Assembly: GCF_000002425.4 (NCBI RefSeq)
Contig: NC_037265.1
Location: forward strand, 13,367,123 to 13,431,122
DNA from: Physcomitrium patens
Lineage: Eukaryota > Streptophyta > Bryopsida > Funariales > Funariaceae
Reading direction: 5' to 3'
Length of the DNA stretch: 64,000 bases
Shown here: piece after piece, positions 62,350 to 64,000 of the stretch
Layout: every line of letters begins with the position of its first letter
Numbering within the stretch: position 1 is the stretch's first letter
Notes under the pieces: model-generated
What the model was told of the DNA's origin: nothing
Seen by the model: the letters and a program-made list of their open reading frames with translations, nothing else
Databases searched by the model: none
Made by a program: the position numbers and the translations under genes

Positions 62350-63127
62350 TTATATTAGCTAAATTATTTTCTGTTTATAGGAATTTTAAATCTAAGATTT
62401 TTTATCTTAGTTTTTATTTGTTGTTTGCATAAGCTAGCCATAGCTTGCTTACAAAAATTGTCACCAAAATTTCTTCCATGTCTTACCATCCAAGTTTTTC
62501 AAAGTCAAAATTTGAATCTATTTCAAATAATTCTAACTTTTAAATTTTACATGTTATATTAAAAAAAGCTTCAAATTTTTTTATATATCCAAGTTTATGA
62601 CATAATTATTAGATTTTAAAGCTAAGAACTAAAAGAAATAATATATAAAATATTTTACTATAATTCTATATCTTTATGCATATGCATTGTAATTTATTTT
62701 ATGAATATTATGTTTTTTTAAAAGTTAAAAGTACTACATTGATTTTTTAATTTAAAAAAGATGTTGAAAAAATAAAAATATTATTTTTCATATTTTTTTC
62801 AAAAAATAAGGAATTTTCTTGCAATGAATAGTATATTACAAAAAAAGAAACAAAAATTCTAATTTTTTTTTTAATATATAGCATTTTTAAGCTTTTATGT
62901 ATACAAAGGAAAGGTTAAATTTCTCTTTTTTAAAAAAATTATATTAATTATTATGCTTGAATATTATATTGATTGAATAATTAATTGGTCAATAAAACTA
63001 TTTCAGTTAATAATATGTATGATTACAAAACGAAAACATAGAGTTATTGTTTAGTATGTCTAAGGTCCAAACTCTCATACTTTGGTTCAAAATCTAGTAG
63101 ATTGAAAAGTTCTTAGACTTGGCTTTG
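60781..63127. other. AT-rich intergenic DNA
   Basis: No gene or clear transposon is seen. A (TA)n tract occurs at about 62311-62345 and a smaller one at 61475-61492. Confidence 0.75.
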
Positions 63128-63935
63128 TGTCACGGATACAGAATACAGACTTGATATCTACCAAGAAGTTCGAGAAGAATTGGCAAGAACTAGATTAATC
63201 AGATGAATACAAGAACAACATTAGAGAGGTGAGCTAGAGCTCCAAGAGATGTGTTGTCAAGATTGAAGAACTCTTCAGCCTCGATCCCAATATATACTCC
63301 TATTTAGGAAGCTTCTCAAGCAACTTCTACCAACTAGGAAGCTTCTAGAAGGTTCCAGAGACTTGCTTCTAGAAGATTCTAGAAACTTATCTCTAGAAGG
63401 TTCTAAAGACTATGTCCCTAACATCTTCTACCAACTAAGAAGCTTCTAGAAGGTTCCAGAGACTTGCTTCTAGAAGGTTCTAAAAACTTGTCTTTAGAAG
63501 GTTCTAGAAACTTGTCTCTGGAAGGTTCTAGAAACTTGTCTCTAGAAGGTTCTAGAAACTTGTTTCTAGATGGTTCTAGAAACTTGTCTCTAGAAGGTTC
63601 TAAAGACTATGTCCTTAACATCACCCCCTCTTTTAGCTTCGAGGTCTCTGAGAAGCAATGTTGTCAATCAGTACCAACGCAAGAAAATGAAGATCTGTCG
63701 CATAACGTCTGCTATGAACTCCAACTGTTGTTCAAGAGATAAGTGGTTTATCGGCCCTTGAAGCCAACGGTAGTGGCCTACTCCAACTTTTGACCAAGCA
63801 TGAACTTCCGTGTCTTCATTGTGAAATTGTCCTACAAATATGCCTTCTGGTTGACCATCGTAAGCAGGCTCGGACTCAAATACAATCACCAGTGATCGGT
63901 TACTTGGTATCCTCTGTCGTCATCGTGCTAAATCC
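63128..63935 (-). mobile_element. 3' end of a B-type chromovirus (LTR plus extra ORF)
   Basis: The minus-strand 3' LTR is 63128-63620. Upstream of its TATA box it carries a long GAA/TTC heat-shock-element array (about 63310-63610), in a different tandem arrangement from B. A polypurine tract (complement of CACCCCCTC) lies next to it, followed by most of the extra ORF (63668 to about 63930), with LEFIADVMRQIFIFLRWY and GVGHYRWLQGPINHL. Homology stops near 63935, so the element is truncated there. The remaining bases to 64000 are unrecognised. Confidence 0.8.
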
Positions 63936-64000
63936 AATACTAATGGTGATACAATCTAAAATGGGCTGCACTGCCGTCCTTAAGAAAAACCGTGAAGAAA

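Overview
The window is a stretch of nuclear DNA from a land plant. Three host genes are recognisable: the 3' end of a plasma-membrane aquaporin (PIP) gene at 230-648 (+), a complete three-exon GH19 chitinase-like (CTL-type) gene at 7228-8713 (-), and an intronless SAUR gene at 59393-59800 (-). They sit in moderate-GC islands separated by very AT-rich DNA. The CTL protein keeps a catalytic glutamate that angiosperm CTL1 lacks, and the SAUR has a non-angiosperm look, so a non-seed plant such as a moss is my guess; I cannot fix the species.

Layout: 1-950 PIP end; 950-6600 AT-rich DNA with microsatellites; 6640-8713 CTL gene and probable 3' UTR; 9059-10190 an unrecognised moderate-GC block; 10505-10990 a LINE ORF1 fragment followed by minisatellites (11004-11325). 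From 11432 to about 56200 lies a deep nest of repeats. An old Ty3/gypsy chromovirus (A1, +) is interrupted by a solo LTR (D1), a second chromovirus (A2) and a third (B), and then abuts an inverted copy (A3, -), itself holding two solo LTRs. Next come a gag-only gypsy remnant (C, -), another remnant (A5, +), and an old L1-type LINE (41766-56220) split by solo LTR D3, which itself holds further insertions, and by a young, nearly whole chromovirus A4 (47779-54122). The LINE ends beside a decayed tRNA-Asn-like sequence. From 56300 the DNA is AT-rich again except around the SAUR gene; the right edge carries the 3' end of another B-type element (63128-63935, -).

The most notable biology is in chromovirus families A and B. 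(1) Eleven bases at the predicted RNA 5' end are exactly complementary to eleven bases starting two nucleotides after the 5' LTR. This holds in four copies, with different sequences in the two families, as expected for Tf1-type self-priming of reverse transcription rather than tRNA priming. (2) The same bases form the 3' arm of a covarying LTR hairpin just after the TATA box. (3) The family B LTR carries a dense array of perfect heat-shock elements upstream of the TATA box. (4) Both families carry an extra ORF between the chromodomain and the 3' LTR with a conserved GHYRWL core. (5) The gag-pol junction has a conserved sequence in a possible small hairpin. These elements are treated as fossils: A4 and B look nearly whole but broken, the rest are decayed.
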